Shown in pieces: positions 26,643 to 35,946 of a stretch of DNA of 64,000 bases. The notes under the pieces are model-generated. The model was not told the DNA's origin, did no database searches, and was given only the letters and a program-made list of their open reading frames with translations. Made by a program: the position numbers and the translations under genes. Each line of letters begins with the position of its first letter. Position 1 is the stretch's first letter. Source of the stretch: Pseudomonas proteolytica (GTDB lineage: Bacteria; Pseudomonadota; Gammaproteobacteria; Pseudomonadales; Pseudomonadaceae); the NCBI RefSeq assembly GCF_007858275.1, contig NZ_VFEV01000026.1, forward strand, positions 28,660 through 92,659, given 5' to 3'.

Positions 26643-27067
26643 AACTCAATCTCCACGGATCCTGGCGCCCTCACCAGATTCAAAATGGTTCGCCGCCCCG
26701 CAACATCGTGCCGGGCACTGGCAATCACGTAGACTCCCGGCCGGATGACCAGCCCCGGCACAACCTCATCGGCCTCCCAATCCCAGGAATGGTTGTCCAG
26801 GCAGACCGTTTGCAGCTTCTCCCACCAGATCCTGCGAGCCCGCGCCAGATAATGCTGCTGCATCAATGTCTGGCGAATGCCTTCCAGAACTGCCCCTGAT
26901 GGTCGCCGCCGCTCAGGATCCACATCCCACAACGCCACATCCCCATCCAGAAAACTGAAACGAAAACGCGCATCCCATTCCTTGCCCATGACATGTACGT
27001 GGGGCGGGCAATGCTCATCCCTGAGCAACACTGCAATCACATGTCCTTTGTAAGTGCCTACTCTCAT
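26639..27067 (-). CDS. DUF4160-domain protein, partner of DUF2442
   Basis: This 142-residue protein opens with a DUF4160 core: VIAVLLRDEHCPPHVHVMGKE, with the conserved HCPPHVHV patch, and FSFLDGDVALW. It is longer than most DUF4160 proteins, with about 60 extra residues of a beta-rich second part. It is the first gene of a two-gene unit with the DUF2442 gene. It lies 173 bases beyond the hasR stop on the same strand. Confidence 0.75.
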   Translation of the reverse strand: MRVGTYKGHVIAVLLRDEHCPPHVHVMGKEWDARFRFSFLDGDVALWDVDPERRRPSGAVLEGIRQTLMQQHYLARARRIWWEKLQTVCLDNHSWDWEADEVVPGLVIRPGVYVIASARHDVAGRRTILNLVRAPGSVEIEL

Positions 27068-27240
27068 CGTAACCCATCCGTTAGGTTATTTATTACCGAT
27101 CAGCGCCTGCTCGGGCCCCAACCGACAGCCGGCTCCTTCTAAATGCCAAGGCTGCCTCACAGACTAGTAACGAATGACACGGCTTCAAATGCCGGGTTGT
27201 AACCGCGAATGCCCAAGACCTGCGGGCTCAAACGCCTTGC

Positions 27241-29991
27241 TCAGAACCGGTATTCGAGCATCCCGCTCAACGTGCGGCCCCGCGCCAGGCTGAGGTTGTT
27301 GGCGTCGCCCATGGCCACGAAATAGGCTTCGTCGGTGGCGTTTTCCAGGGCCAGGCCAAGGTTCAGGTGGTCGGTCATCCAGTAACTGGCGTACAGGTCG
27401 TAGAGGGTGTATTGCGGCCACAGCGCCTGGTCGATGAAGTCGTAGCCCTGCTGGTTGAGGTTGGCACCGTTACCCGAGCTGTAGCGCACCCGCACCCCGG
27501 TATCCAGGCGTTTTTCCAGAAACCGCGCGCCCAGTGTCAGCGAGCCGCGATCCGCTGGCATATAGGTAGCGTTGCCCATGATTCGGCCGCAGCTCTCTTT
27601 GTTGTTGGCAACCTCATCATCCAGCACCTCATAAGTGGTGACAGGCCTGACCCCCGGACGGCCGTCCGGACGAATGTAGGATTCGATACGCGTAGTCCTC
27701 GGCCCGCTGGTCTTGGCTCCGCCCATGTAATAGTTTTTCGAACAGAAGTCGTTACTGCCGATCATATGGGTGTAGCTCAGGTTGGCGTAGGCCCGGCCCA
27801 TGTCGTAGTTGAGCTGGTATTCCATGCCGCGAAAGCGCGTCGGTGCAGTGTTGTTGACGTAGGCCATGGTCCCCAGGAAGCCGCCAACGCTGGTTTCCGG
27901 CAAGCTGACGCTGTGGTTGAGGAACGAGAAGTTTTCGATCTTGGTATCGAAGTAGGCGACCTTGATGCCCAGGCGGTCGTCGTTGAAAAACAGCCCTTCC
28001 TTGAACACGTTGACCCCCATTTCCCAATCCCGCGACTCTTCAGCCTTCAGATAAGGGTTGGGAAACACCCGCTCTGACGAGCTGCCGCCATGGGGCCGAC
28101 CGGTCATGAAGGTCTCCGTGACTGCCGGCGGGCGCCAGCCCTTGCCCCAGCGCGCATAGAGTTGCATCCACTCCAGCCCAGGCTTGATACCGATGCCAAA
28201 GGTGGGCGAGAAGTGCCCCTCTTCATTGTCGATATCAAACACCTCGGCCACCCGCTTGGCGCCCACCAGGCTGTTGTAGAAACGGTCACGTTTGTAGAGG
28301 GTCATTCCGGTCTGGCCTTCAAGCCGGTAGCGGTCGTACCGCAGGCCGGCATCCAGGGTCAGCCAGTTGTCGTATTCGTATTGCAGGTTATTGAACAGGC
28401 TGGCGATGGTGCGCTTGCCGCCAGGGGTGGCGCCTTCGACGTACGGCAGCAAGCCCTGGAGGTTGACCGCCTCGACCTTGTTGCTGCGCGGTTTGAATTC
28501 GTCCTGGTACATCTCCAGGCCGTAGTTCCAGCTGACGCGCCCCAACGTATTGAAATCGAAGCGCGAGGTGTTGTCGGCCTGCAAGCCCCAGGTGTCGGTC
28601 TGGAAGTGATCGGTGTAGCCGCCGACCTCGTTGCCCGTGCCCGGCGTCGCCAGGTTCGGCGCATTGGTCCGCTCCAATTGCGTCGTGACGTAGTACGCCT
28701 TGGCCTTGAAGTCGATCAGTGGGTTGTCCGGGGTGTAGCTGTAGTCCAGCGCGACGTTCTTGGCGTTGAGGTTGTTCTTGCTCACACGCTGGTAGTAAAC
28801 GCTTTGCGCATCGTCGGCGGTATAGGCCCAGGCATCGTTGCTGTCGCTGTCGCTTTGCAGGTAGCTCAGTTGCACACGCTGGTCGTTGGGCAGGTTCAGG
28901 CCCAGCTTGACGATCTGCGAGCGGGTCACGCTGCCCATGTCGCCGACTTCGCTGTTCAACCAATCGTCAAACGCTTCGGGTTGGTATTTGCGCGCGCGCA
29001 GGTTGGTGCCCAGTTTCTGATCGTTGTGGGTACCGGCGCGGTAATCGCCAAAGTGTCGCTCGCTATAGCCCAGCAGCACATCGCCACGCTCATCGCCAAA
29101 GGCAAACACGCCGCTGCCGTTGAAGTGGGTGCCGTTACCCAGTTTACCGATGCCGTTACCCGCGCGCAGACGCCCGCCGTACTCCTTGCCATCGGCCAAA
29201 AACTCACTGGCGTCCAGGGTCTTGAAAGACGCGATCCCGCCGAGCACCGCCGCGCCGCCCATGCCCGACTGGCTGCCTTTGTCGATCTCGATGCTGGAGA
29301 CAAACTCCGGGTCGATCACCATCGTGCCGTTGCGTTGCTGGTGGCCGTTGACGTTGAAGTTCTGGCGCATGCCATCGATGTTCATATTGACCCGGCCGTA
29401 GTCCTGCACCCCACGGATATTCACCGACAGGCCAGGGTCACGCTGATTGACGGCGGTGTAGACGCCGGCGGTTTCTTCAAGCATGTCGGCGGCGTGCCGG
29501 GGTGGGCGCTTGTCGATCTGCTCACGGGTGATCACCGCTACCGAGCGCGGCGTTTCATACACCCAGTCACTGGGCTTGCCGTTGGTATTGGCATGGATGG
29601 TGGTGGTGCCGACAGTCAACGCGCCGTCCTGTTCGACACTCACGCGATTGAGGGTGACCTGGCGTGCGCCGGTAAAGCGATACTCCACCGGCGCGCTGCC
29701 CAACAAGCGTCCCAGGCCTTCCTGAACACTGTACTGGCCCTTGAGCGCGGTGCTGCTGAGGCCTTGCAGGCGCGGGCTGTCGAACAGCACCTGCAAGCCG
29801 GCCTGGTCGGCAAAGGCCAGGACTGCGCCGCCCAGGGGTTGGGCGGGAATATCGAACATCAGCGTCGAAGGCTGCGAAGCGCCGGCCACGGGGGCAGCGG
29901 CGTAGGCCTGCCCTGCAGTGGCAAACAGAGCCAAGTGAATGGCCAGGGCCAACCGGCTGCCGGTGGTGCGCCCTTTGGTGATTGCAGACAT
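27241..29991 (-). CDS. hasR: TonB-dependent heme/hemophore receptor, HasR-like, with signalling domain
   Basis: This 916-residue outer-membrane receptor has a signal peptide, an N-terminal STN signalling domain (MFDIPAQPLGGAVLAFADQAGLQV near residues 45-70), a plug (INIRGV-type region, IDGMRQNF) and a 22-strand barrel ending in LEYRF. The heme-receptor signatures are visible: RPPAVTE (FRAP-like) and NPYLKAEESRDWE (NPNL-like), with a histidine between them in RPHGG. The start at 29991 is chosen because the signal peptide follows. The STN domain and the FecR and ECF genes upstream show cell-surface signalling. No hemophore gene follows. Confidence 0.85.
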   Translation of the reverse strand: MSAITKGRTTGSRLALAIHLALFATAGQAYAAAPVAGASQPSTLMFDIPAQPLGGAVLAFADQAGLQVLFDSPRLQGLSSTALKGQYSVQEGLGRLLGSAPVEYRFTGARQVTLNRVSVEQDGALTVGTTTIHANTNGKPSDWVYETPRSVAVITREQIDKRPPRHAADMLEETAGVYTAVNQRDPGLSVNIRGVQDYGRVNMNIDGMRQNFNVNGHQQRNGTMVIDPEFVSSIEIDKGSQSGMGGAAVLGGIASFKTLDASEFLADGKEYGGRLRAGNGIGKLGNGTHFNGSGVFAFGDERGDVLLGYSERHFGDYRAGTHNDQKLGTNLRARKYQPEAFDDWLNSEVGDMGSVTRSQIVKLGLNLPNDQRVQLSYLQSDSDSNDAWAYTADDAQSVYYQRVSKNNLNAKNVALDYSYTPDNPLIDFKAKAYYVTTQLERTNAPNLATPGTGNEVGGYTDHFQTDTWGLQADNTSRFDFNTLGRVSWNYGLEMYQDEFKPRSNKVEAVNLQGLLPYVEGATPGGKRTIASLFNNLQYEYDNWLTLDAGLRYDRYRLEGQTGMTLYKRDRFYNSLVGAKRVAEVFDIDNEEGHFSPTFGIGIKPGLEWMQLYARWGKGWRPPAVTETFMTGRPHGGSSSERVFPNPYLKAEESRDWEMGVNVFKEGLFFNDDRLGIKVAYFDTKIENFSFLNHSVSLPETSVGGFLGTMAYVNNTAPTRFRGMEYQLNYDMGRAYANLSYTHMIGSNDFCSKNYYMGGAKTSGPRTTRIESYIRPDGRPGVRPVTTYEVLDDEVANNKESCGRIMGNATYMPADRGSLTLGARFLEKRLDTGVRVRYSSGNGANLNQQGYDFIDQALWPQYTLYDLYASYWMTDHLNLGLALENATDEAYFVAMGDANNLSLARGRTLSGMLEYRF

Positions 29992-30163
29992 TGTGGTGAT
30001 CCCCTCGCTGAGCGTTTTTTGTTTATGCGAATACTTCTCGATTAGCAAGACGCGTCAGGGATAGGGACTCAGTAAGTGTTTCTGAAAATTGTTTGAAGAT
30101 CAGCCAGGAATGCGGGCCAGCTCCCACACACAAGCGCCCGTTCACAGGAAGGTTTGCGATATG

Positions 30164-31150
30164 TCAGTAGATCAGGCTGACGCCCGCCAGATCAAAGCGT
30201 CGCACCTGCAACTCTTCGGTCAAGGTGCCCAGCGCCTGGTCCAGCATGTCGAGGCGGAACACCGCGCTGACTTCACGATTGGCCAGGTCGGCATTGCTCA
30301 ATACCACCCGGCCGGGGCGGTAGCGATTGAGTTCTTCAACCACCTTGGCCAGCGGCTGGCGATCGAACACCAGCACCCCACGCCGCCAACTGGTGGCCCG
30401 CGCCAGGTCAAAATCTGGCAGGCCGCTCACACCATCCTGCGCCCTGTAGCGGGCGGCCTGCCCTTCGTGGAGGACCGTGGTTTGCGCTCGGTCTTGTTGG
30501 GTCACCGCCACGCTGTGTTGCAGCACGCCCACCCACGCCTGGTCGTCGGCCTCGCGACCGACCACAAAGCGCGTGCCCAGCGCCCGGGTTTGGCCGCCGG
30601 CACTCTGCACCACGAATGGCCGGGTTTCCTGCCCGGCCATGGGCGCCACGTCAAAAATCGCCGAGCCGGCCAACAGGCTGATCCGCCGCTGCTCGCCGTC
30701 GAAGTCCAGGCGGATGGCGCTGGAGGAATCCAGCTCCACAGTGCTGCCGTCAATCAGGCGGACCATGCGCACTTCGCCCTTGGCGGTCAGGTAGTCGGCC
30801 TGCATCTGTAGCAAGGCTTGCGGCCCCTGCAACCAGCCAACACCGGCGACCACCAGCAACAGCGCGACACTCGCAGCCACGCGCCAGGTTCGCCGACGCT
30901 GGGCGCGACGCGGTGCCACGCCAGCAGGTGGTGGACGCTGGCGATGCACCGGTGCATCCAGTTGCAGTTCACCCAGGGCCGCCCAGGTCTGCTGGGCAAA
31001 CTCCAGTTCTGCGGCGTGGCGACTGTCGCTGTCGATCCAGCGTTGCAGTGCGGCATGTTCCTGCACATCCAGCCCCCCCGCATGCAGGCGCACCGCCCAA
31101 TCGGCGGCGACCTCGGTAATGCTGGGCTGTTGCGACTCCTGGCTATTCAC
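30164..31150 (-). CDS. FecR-family anti-sigma regulator
   Basis: This 328-residue protein has an N-terminal cytoplasmic domain (AADWAVRLHAGGLD, WIDSDSRHAAE), one transmembrane helix near residues 91-108 (VAASVALLLVVAGVGWL) and a periplasmic FecR domain (EVRMVRLIDGSTVELDSSSAIRL, GEQRRISLLAG). It carries the signal from the receptor's STN domain to the ECF sigma factor. In the P. aeruginosa Has system the equivalent is HasS. It sits between sigma factor and receptor genes. Confidence 0.9.
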   Translation of the reverse strand: MNSQESQQPSITEVAADWAVRLHAGGLDVQEHAALQRWIDSDSRHAAELEFAQQTWAALGELQLDAPVHRQRPPPAGVAPRRAQRRRTWRVAASVALLLVVAGVGWLQGPQALLQMQADYLTAKGEVRMVRLIDGSTVELDSSSAIRLDFDGEQRRISLLAGSAIFDVAPMAGQETRPFVVQSAGGQTRALGTRFVVGREADDQAWVGVLQHSVAVTQQDRAQTTVLHEGQAARYRAQDGVSGLPDFDLARATSWRRGVLVFDRQPLAKVVEELNRYRPGRVVLSNADLANREVSAVFRLDMLDQALGTLTEELQVRRFDLAGVSLIY

Positions 31151-31212
31151 GTGTGAGTCTCGAATTCTCGTTGTATGAAACAGTGACGTTTGAGCTGCGT
31201 TTTTTCAGTAAT

Positions 31213-31734
31213 TCATTCGTCGGATGGCGTCACATCGCCCTCCCGCAAACGCTGTATGACATGCGCCAGCGCCTTGGCCAGATGCTTTTGCACTGAACTG
31301 TCGGAAATTTCAAGATGCCGCGCGACCTGGGCGTGGGTCATGCCTTCGACGCGGTTCAGGCGGAAAATCTGCTGGGTGCGCTCCGGCAGTTCCGCCAACG
31401 CCTGCTTCAATGCCTGTCGTTGTTGCTGCGCCATTGCCTGAGCCTCCAACCCGGCCACTTCATCTTCAATCTCGGCCAACGCCTCATGGGGCACGGAGTC
31501 GGTCTTGCGCCGTGCTTCCTGGCGAATATGGTCGATCAGCAGATTGCTCGCCGTGCGGTAGAGATAGCCCTGGGAGTTGTCGATCCGCTCGCTGGACGGC
31601 TTTTGTGCCAGGCGCAAGAAGCTCTCCTGCACCAGGTCCGCAGCCAACTGAGGGTCCCGCACCTTGCGCAGCAGATACCGACGCAGGGTATCGGCATGCT
31701 TGAGAAACAGGCCCTTGAGATCCACGTCCGACAA
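31213..31734 (-). CDS. hasI: ECF sigma factor, FecI/HasI-like
   Basis: This 173-residue sigma factor has region 2 (LLRKVRDPQLAADLVQESFLRLAQ, YLYRTASNLLIDHIR) and region 4 (ALAELPERTQQIFRLNRVEGMTHAQVARHL, SDSSVQKHLAKALAH). It belongs to the iron-starvation FecI group and should transcribe hasR once released by the FecR-like protein. A Fur-like box lies about 52-70 bases upstream, so it is probably made when iron is low. Confidence 0.9.
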   Translation of the reverse strand: MSDVDLKGLFLKHADTLRRYLLRKVRDPQLAADLVQESFLRLAQKPSSERIDNSQGYLYRTASNLLIDHIRQEARRKTDSVPHEALAEIEDEVAGLEAQAMAQQQRQALKQALAELPERTQQIFRLNRVEGMTHAQVARHLEISDSSVQKHLAKALAHVIQRLREGDVTPSDE

Positions 31735-31785
31735 ACCGACTCCCTGGGGGTGTAAAGGAAACAGGCGCGCATCTTAAGCGTTGTC

Positions 31786-31804
31786 GAGAATGATTTTCAA
31801 TTGA
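31786..31804. promoter_or_regulatory. Fur box-like site upstream of the ECF sigma gene
   Basis: GAGAATGATTTTCAATTGA matches 12 of 19 positions of the Fur consensus GATAATGATAATCATTATC, with the first half almost complete. Its place just upstream of an iron-starvation sigma gene supports the call. Confidence 0.6.
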
Positions 31805-31950
31805 TATCAACTCTTGGGTGGTATCGCCTGCCTCTATTCAGCGTTCGATAATCGAACGGTTATCCACGGTGCGGCGTTTGGCCAATTGACCAAATTAACC
31901 ATTCAGTACATTTTGTCCCCATCAATAAAAACAACAGTGGAGACATTTCC

Positions 31951-32388
31951 ATGGCGCCTATCGTGCTGGTCCTCAACGGCCCTAACCTGAACCTGCTTGG
32001 CACCCGCGAACCGGCCACCTATGGCCACGAGACCCTGGCCGACGTCGCCGCGCTGTGCGGGCGCAGCGCCGAACAATTGGGGTTGAAACTGGAGTTTCGC
32101 CAGACCAACCACGAAGGCGAACTGCTGGACTGGATCCACGGGGCCCGCGCCCGTTGTGCCGGGATCGTGATCAACCCGGCGGCCTGGACCCACACCTCGG
32201 TGGCCATCCGCGACGCCTTGGTGGCCAGTGAACTGCCGGTGATCGAAGTGCATCTGTCCAACGTGCACGCCCGTGAACCCTTCCGCCATCACTCCTTTGT
32301 TTCCCCTATCGCCAAGGCCGTGCTCGCCGGGTTTGGCAGCCACGGCTATCACTTGGCCCTTGAGCATTTCAGCCGGGTGCTCAAATGA
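31951..32388 (+). CDS. aroQ: Type II 3-dehydroquinate dehydratase
   Basis: This 145-residue enzyme converts 3-dehydroquinate to 3-dehydroshikimate. It has the type II N-terminus VLVLNGPNLNLLGTREP, the active-site tyrosine in TYG, INPAAWTHTSVAIRDAL and EVHLSN with the catalytic histidine. GTGGAG precedes the ATG. Its stop overlaps the next gene by 4 bases. Since the next genes degrade dehydroshikimate, this copy is probably catabolic (aroQ2 type) rather than the housekeeping aromatic-biosynthesis copy. Confidence 0.93.
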   Translation: MAPIVLVLNGPNLNLLGTREPATYGHETLADVAALCGRSAEQLGLKLEFRQTNHEGELLDWIHGARARCAGIVINPAAWTHTSVAIRDALVASELPVIEVHLSNVHAREPFRHHSFVSPIAKAVLAGFGSHGYHLALEHFSRVLK

Positions 32389-33239
32389 AGCCACGCATCC
32401 TCGCCGGCCTGATCGGTGCCGGCATCCAGGCCTCCCGCACACCGGCCCTGCATGAGCAGGAAGGCGATGCCCAGGGCTTGCGCTACCTGTATCGCCTGAT
32501 CGACCTCGATCAGTTGCACATGGACAGCAGCGCCCTGCCCGACTTGCTCACGGCCGCCGAACAGATGAACTTCACCGGGTTGAACATCACCTACCCGTGC
32601 AAGCAAGTGATCCTGGCGCTGCTCGATGAACTATCGCCCGAAGCGCGGGGCATCGGTGCGGTCAACACCGTGATCTGGCGCGACGGCAAGCGCATCGGCC
32701 ACAACACCGACTGCCTGGGTTTTGCCGAAGGATTTCGCCGTGGCCTGCATGAGGCTGCGCGCCAGCGCGTGGTGCAGATGGGGGCCGGTGGCGCGGGCGC
32801 AGCAGTGGCCCACGCACTGTTGGCCGAAGGTGTCGGGCAGTTGAGTATTTTCGATGTGGACCACGGGCGCGCGCAAAGCCTGGCGGATAACCTCAACCAG
32901 CATTTCGGCGCCGGCCGCGCGCAGGCCGGCAGTGATCTGGACAGCGCGATGACGGCGGCTGACGGCCTGGTCAATACCACGCCCATGGGCATGGCCAAGC
33001 TGCCGGGCATGCCAGTGCCAGCGCGGTTGCTACGCGCTGCGCTGTGGGTCGCGGAAATCGTCTACTTCCCGCTGGAAACCGAACTGCTGCGCACGGCCCG
33101 GGCCTTGGGCTGTCGCACGCTGGATGGGGGCAATATGGCCGTGTTCCAGGCGGTGAAGGCGTTTGAGTTGTTCAGTGGCAAGAAAGCAGACGCACAAAGG
33201 ATGCTCGATCATTTCCAGAGCATGAACACTTCACTGTAG
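32385..33239 (+). CDS. Shikimate/quinate dehydrogenase, AroE-like
   Basis: This 284-residue oxidoreductase has the substrate-binding site ASRTPALHEQEG near residues 16-27, the catalytic lysine in NITYPCKQ, HNTDCLGF and the dinucleotide motif MGAGGAGAAVAHALL. SRTPALHE instead of the biosynthetic SLSPAMHN resembles quinate/shikimate dehydrogenases of catabolic clusters. It overlaps aroQ by ATGA. Together they should feed quinate or shikimate into 3-dehydroshikimate. NAD versus NADP use is not certain. Confidence 0.85.
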   Translation: MKPRILAGLIGAGIQASRTPALHEQEGDAQGLRYLYRLIDLDQLHMDSSALPDLLTAAEQMNFTGLNITYPCKQVILALLDELSPEARGIGAVNTVIWRDGKRIGHNTDCLGFAEGFRRGLHEAARQRVVQMGAGGAGAAVAHALLAEGVGQLSIFDVDHGRAQSLADNLNQHFGAGRAQAGSDLDSAMTAADGLVNTTPMGMAKLPGMPVPARLLRAALWVAEIVYFPLETELLRTARALGCRTLDGGNMAVFQAVKAFELFSGKKADAQRMLDHFQSMNTSL

Positions 33240-33253
33240 AAACCGGTTCCTAA

Positions 33254-33281
33254 TGTGGGAGCAGGCGTGCCTGCTCCCACA
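33254..33281. terminator. Palindrome after the aroE-like gene, probable terminator
   Basis: TGTGGGAGCAGGC-GTGC-CTGCTCCCACA is a compact near-perfect hairpin 14 bases past the stop, before the convergent tetR-type gene. There is no clear T run, so termination is likely but not certain; it also resembles a REP arm. Confidence 0.55.
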
Positions 33282-33313
33282 CAAGCCCGCACCACATTGA
33301 ATTCGGCGGTGGA

Positions 33314-33979
33314 TCAGGCCTGCAGGTAACGCAGCACCGACTCGCAGATCATCGCGCGATGCCGCTGCTTGATCGCTTCATCCGACAATTCGATCTGGAA
33401 AATCTCACTGAAGGTATGCCGGTTGGATACCCGGTAAAAGCTGAACGAATTGATCAGCAGATGCACATCCAGCGGCTCCAGCCCCGCACGAAACACCCCC
33501 AGTTCCGCGCCCCGGCGCAAGGTCGCGCCCAGCGCTTCAAGGATATTGCTGTTCATCGCCTTGATCGCATCCGACCGTTTCACATACTCGGCGTTGTGAA
33601 TGTTCTCGATGCTGACGATCCGCACAAAGTCCACATTCTGGTCATGGTGGTCGAAGGTGAACTCCACCAGGCGCCGAATCGCTTCCCGCGGCTCCAAGGC
33701 GGTGAGGTTCATCCGCGTCTCGGTGTTGCGGATATCACCGTAGAGTTTTTCCAGGACCTCGACGTACAACTGCTCCTTACTGCCGAAGTAGTAATAGATC
33801 ATGCGTTTGGAGGTGTGGATGCGCTCGGCGATAGCGTCCACCCGCGCTCCGGAAAGCCCCTGCTGCACGAACTCTGCAATGGCCTCTTGCAGAATGTTCT
33901 CGCGGGTCTTTTCCGGGTTGTTCTTGCGACTCTTGCGCGGCGCCACGGGGGCGACGGGCAGTTCGGACGTCGGGGTCAT
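33314..33979 (-). CDS. TetR-family regulator, probably of the quinate cluster
   Basis: This 221-residue protein has a TetR helix-turn-helix (TRENILQEAIAEFVQQGLSG, RVDAIAERIHTSKRMIYYYFGSKEQLY, residues 25-70) and a TetR_C-type ligand domain. It lies between the aroQ/aroE-like pair and quiC and is 72 bases upstream of quiC on the same strand. In P. aeruginosa an equivalent gene (PA0243) sits in the same position. Control of the quinate/dehydroshikimate genes is inferred from context. Confidence 0.85.
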   Translation of the reverse strand: MTPTSELPVAPVAPRKSRKNNPEKTRENILQEAIAEFVQQGLSGARVDAIAERIHTSKRMIYYYFGSKEQLYVEVLEKLYGDIRNTETRMNLTALEPREAIRRLVEFTFDHHDQNVDFVRIVSIENIHNAEYVKRSDAIKAMNSNILEALGATLRRGAELGVFRAGLEPLDVHLLINSFSFYRVSNRHTFSEIFQIELSDEAIKQRHRAMICESVLRYLQA

Positions 33980-34050
33980 GGTGCGCTCACGGCCATTTAT
34001 GCAGGCCGTGATTATGGGCCGCCAGGTCTCACGAAGGAAGCGCCAACACC

Positions 34051-35946
34051 CTACAACTTGGCCTGGCGCAACGCCCCACTGCGCGACTTGGCCATCGCCG
34101 CCAGGCGTACCGCCACGTTGGCGGCGCCATAGCCGGCGTACCCGTTCTTGCGCTGGATAATCTCGAAGAAGAACCGCCCTTCGAAGGGCTCGGTGTACAC
34201 ATGAAACAGCTCACCGCCCTGGGCGTCACGGTCGTACAACACGTTGTAGTACGCCAGTTCGCTGAGGAACTGATCGTCGAAATCAAACCGCGCCGCCAGG
34301 TCATCGTAGTAATTGAGCGGGATATCCAGCAGCGGCACGCCCGCCTCTTTGGCCCGGCTGACCTCGGCAAAAATATCCGCACAATCGAAGGCAATGTGAT
34401 GCACCCCGGAGCCACGGTAGCTCGATAGCGCGTGGGAAATCGCCGTATTGCGGTTCTCGGAAATATTCAGCGGCAGGCGGATCGAGCTGCAGCGGCTACG
34501 CAGCGCCCGGCTCTTGACCAGGCCGTAGGGGTCCGGCAGCACCACCTCGTCGTCGGCCTCGAAATCCAACAGGCTCTTGTAGAACAGCACCCAACTGTCG
34601 AGGCTGTCGGCCGGCAGGGCCATGGCCATATGGTCGATGCGCAGCAAGCCGCCGCCGCTGGTGTTGGCGGCCTGCAGGTTGAAATCGGTGTCGTAGATCC
34701 CGCCCGCATGCTGGTCCACCAGGTAGATCAGGCTGCCATCCGGCGCGCGGACCGCCGCCAGCTCCAGTTCATTGGGCCCGACCAGGCCGCGATAAGGTTG
34801 GCCCTTGTAGGCCACTGCCCGTTCCAGGGCCTTGGCGCTGTCCTTGACGCGCATCGCCGTGGCGCACAACGACGGGCCATGGGCCTCGAAAAAGTTATGG
34901 GCAAAGGAGTAAGGCTCGCAGTTGAGGATCAGGTTGATATCGCCCTGGCGCAGCAGGCTGACGCTCTTGGAGCGGTGCTGCCCAGCCTTGACGAAGCCCA
35001 GGCGTTGCAGCCACTGGGTCAACCGGGCGCCAAGGTTTTCATCCACCGCGAATTCCAGGAACTCGATGCCGTCGTACTCGCTGGCGGCTGGGGTCTCAAA
35101 CAGGATATCCACCGGCGTGGCCTGTTTTTCCAGACGTTGACGGGTCTTCTCTTCCAGGTACAGCAACGACCGCAAACCATCCGCCGCGTTGGCCCGGGTG
35201 GGCGCGGCGCGAAAGCCATCGTTGAAAATCTCCAGGGACAGCGGCCCGGTGTAGCCACTCTGGATGATCGGCGCGAGAAAACCCGGCAGGTCGAACTCGC
35301 CCTGGCCGGGGAAGCAGCGAAAGTGCCGGCTCCACTCCAGCACGTCCATGGCCAGGATCGGCGCGTCGGCCATTTGCACAAAAAAGATCTTGTCGCCAGG
35401 GATCTGGGCGATCGCCGTCGGATCGCCCTTGAGTGACAAGGTATGAAAACTGTCCAGCAACACCCCGAGGCTGGGGTGATCGATCTCGCGCACCAATTGC
35501 CAGACCTGTTGCCAGGTGTTGACGTGCCGCCCCCAGGCCAAGGCTTCATAGCCAATGCGCAAGCCACGGCGGCCGGCGTGTTCGGCCAGCAGGCCGAGGT
35601 CATCACGCAGGATCGAATGCTCGCCCGTCGAGTCCGCCGAGGCATTGCTGCACACCAGCACCAGGTCAGTGCCCAGCTCCTGCATCAGGTCGAACTTGCG
35701 CTCGGCGCGCTCCAGGTTGCGCGCCAGGCGATCGCGGCGGCATCCTTCAAAGTCACGAAACGGCTGGAACAACGTGATGGCAATGCCCAGGTCGGCACAC
35801 ATCTGCCGCACCTCACGGGGGCTGCCGTCGTAATACAGCAAGTCGTTCTCGAAGATTTCCACCCCATCAAACCCGGCCGCAGCAATGGCTTCGAGCTTTT
35901 CCGGCAGGGTGCCGCTCAGGGAAACAGTGGCGATGGAACGTTGCAT
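34051..35946 (-). CDS. quiC: 3-dehydroshikimate dehydratase fused to an HPPD-like domain
   Basis: This 631-residue protein has an N-terminal TIM-barrel sugar-isomerase-like domain (about 1-280; GFDGVEIFENDL, GYEALAWGRHVNTW, LLDSFHTLS) that dehydrates 3-dehydroshikimate to protocatechuate. The C-terminal half (about 290-631) resembles 4-hydroxyphenylpyruvate dioxygenase, with VOC-type metal sites such as RIDHMAMAL and GVHHIAFDCADIF. This is the QuiC1 architecture of pseudomonads. The ATG at 35946 has GGGAG 7 bases upstream; the frame is open 14 codons further. Confidence 0.9.
   Translation of the reverse strand: MQRSIATVSLSGTLPEKLEAIAAAGFDGVEIFENDLLYYDGSPREVRQMCADLGIAITLFQPFRDFEGCRRDRLARNLERAERKFDLMQELGTDLVLVCSNASADSTGEHSILRDDLGLLAEHAGRRGLRIGYEALAWGRHVNTWQQVWQLVREIDHPSLGVLLDSFHTLSLKGDPTAIAQIPGDKIFFVQMADAPILAMDVLEWSRHFRCFPGQGEFDLPGFLAPIIQSGYTGPLSLEIFNDGFRAAPTRANAADGLRSLLYLEEKTRQRLEKQATPVDILFETPAASEYDGIEFLEFAVDENLGARLTQWLQRLGFVKAGQHRSKSVSLLRQGDINLILNCEPYSFAHNFFEAHGPSLCATAMRVKDSAKALERAVAYKGQPYRGLVGPNELELAAVRAPDGSLIYLVDQHAGGIYDTDFNLQAANTSGGGLLRIDHMAMALPADSLDSWVLFYKSLLDFEADDEVVLPDPYGLVKSRALRSRCSSIRLPLNISENRNTAISHALSSYRGSGVHHIAFDCADIFAEVSRAKEAGVPLLDIPLNYYDDLAARFDFDDQFLSELAYYNVLYDRDAQGGELFHVYTEPFEGRFFFEIIQRKNGYAGYGAANVAVRLAAMAKSRSGALRQAKL

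Noticed and set aside
28090..30045. A 651-residue open frame antisense to hasR
   Set aside because: It is a shadow of the GC-rich hasR gene without any recognisable domain.
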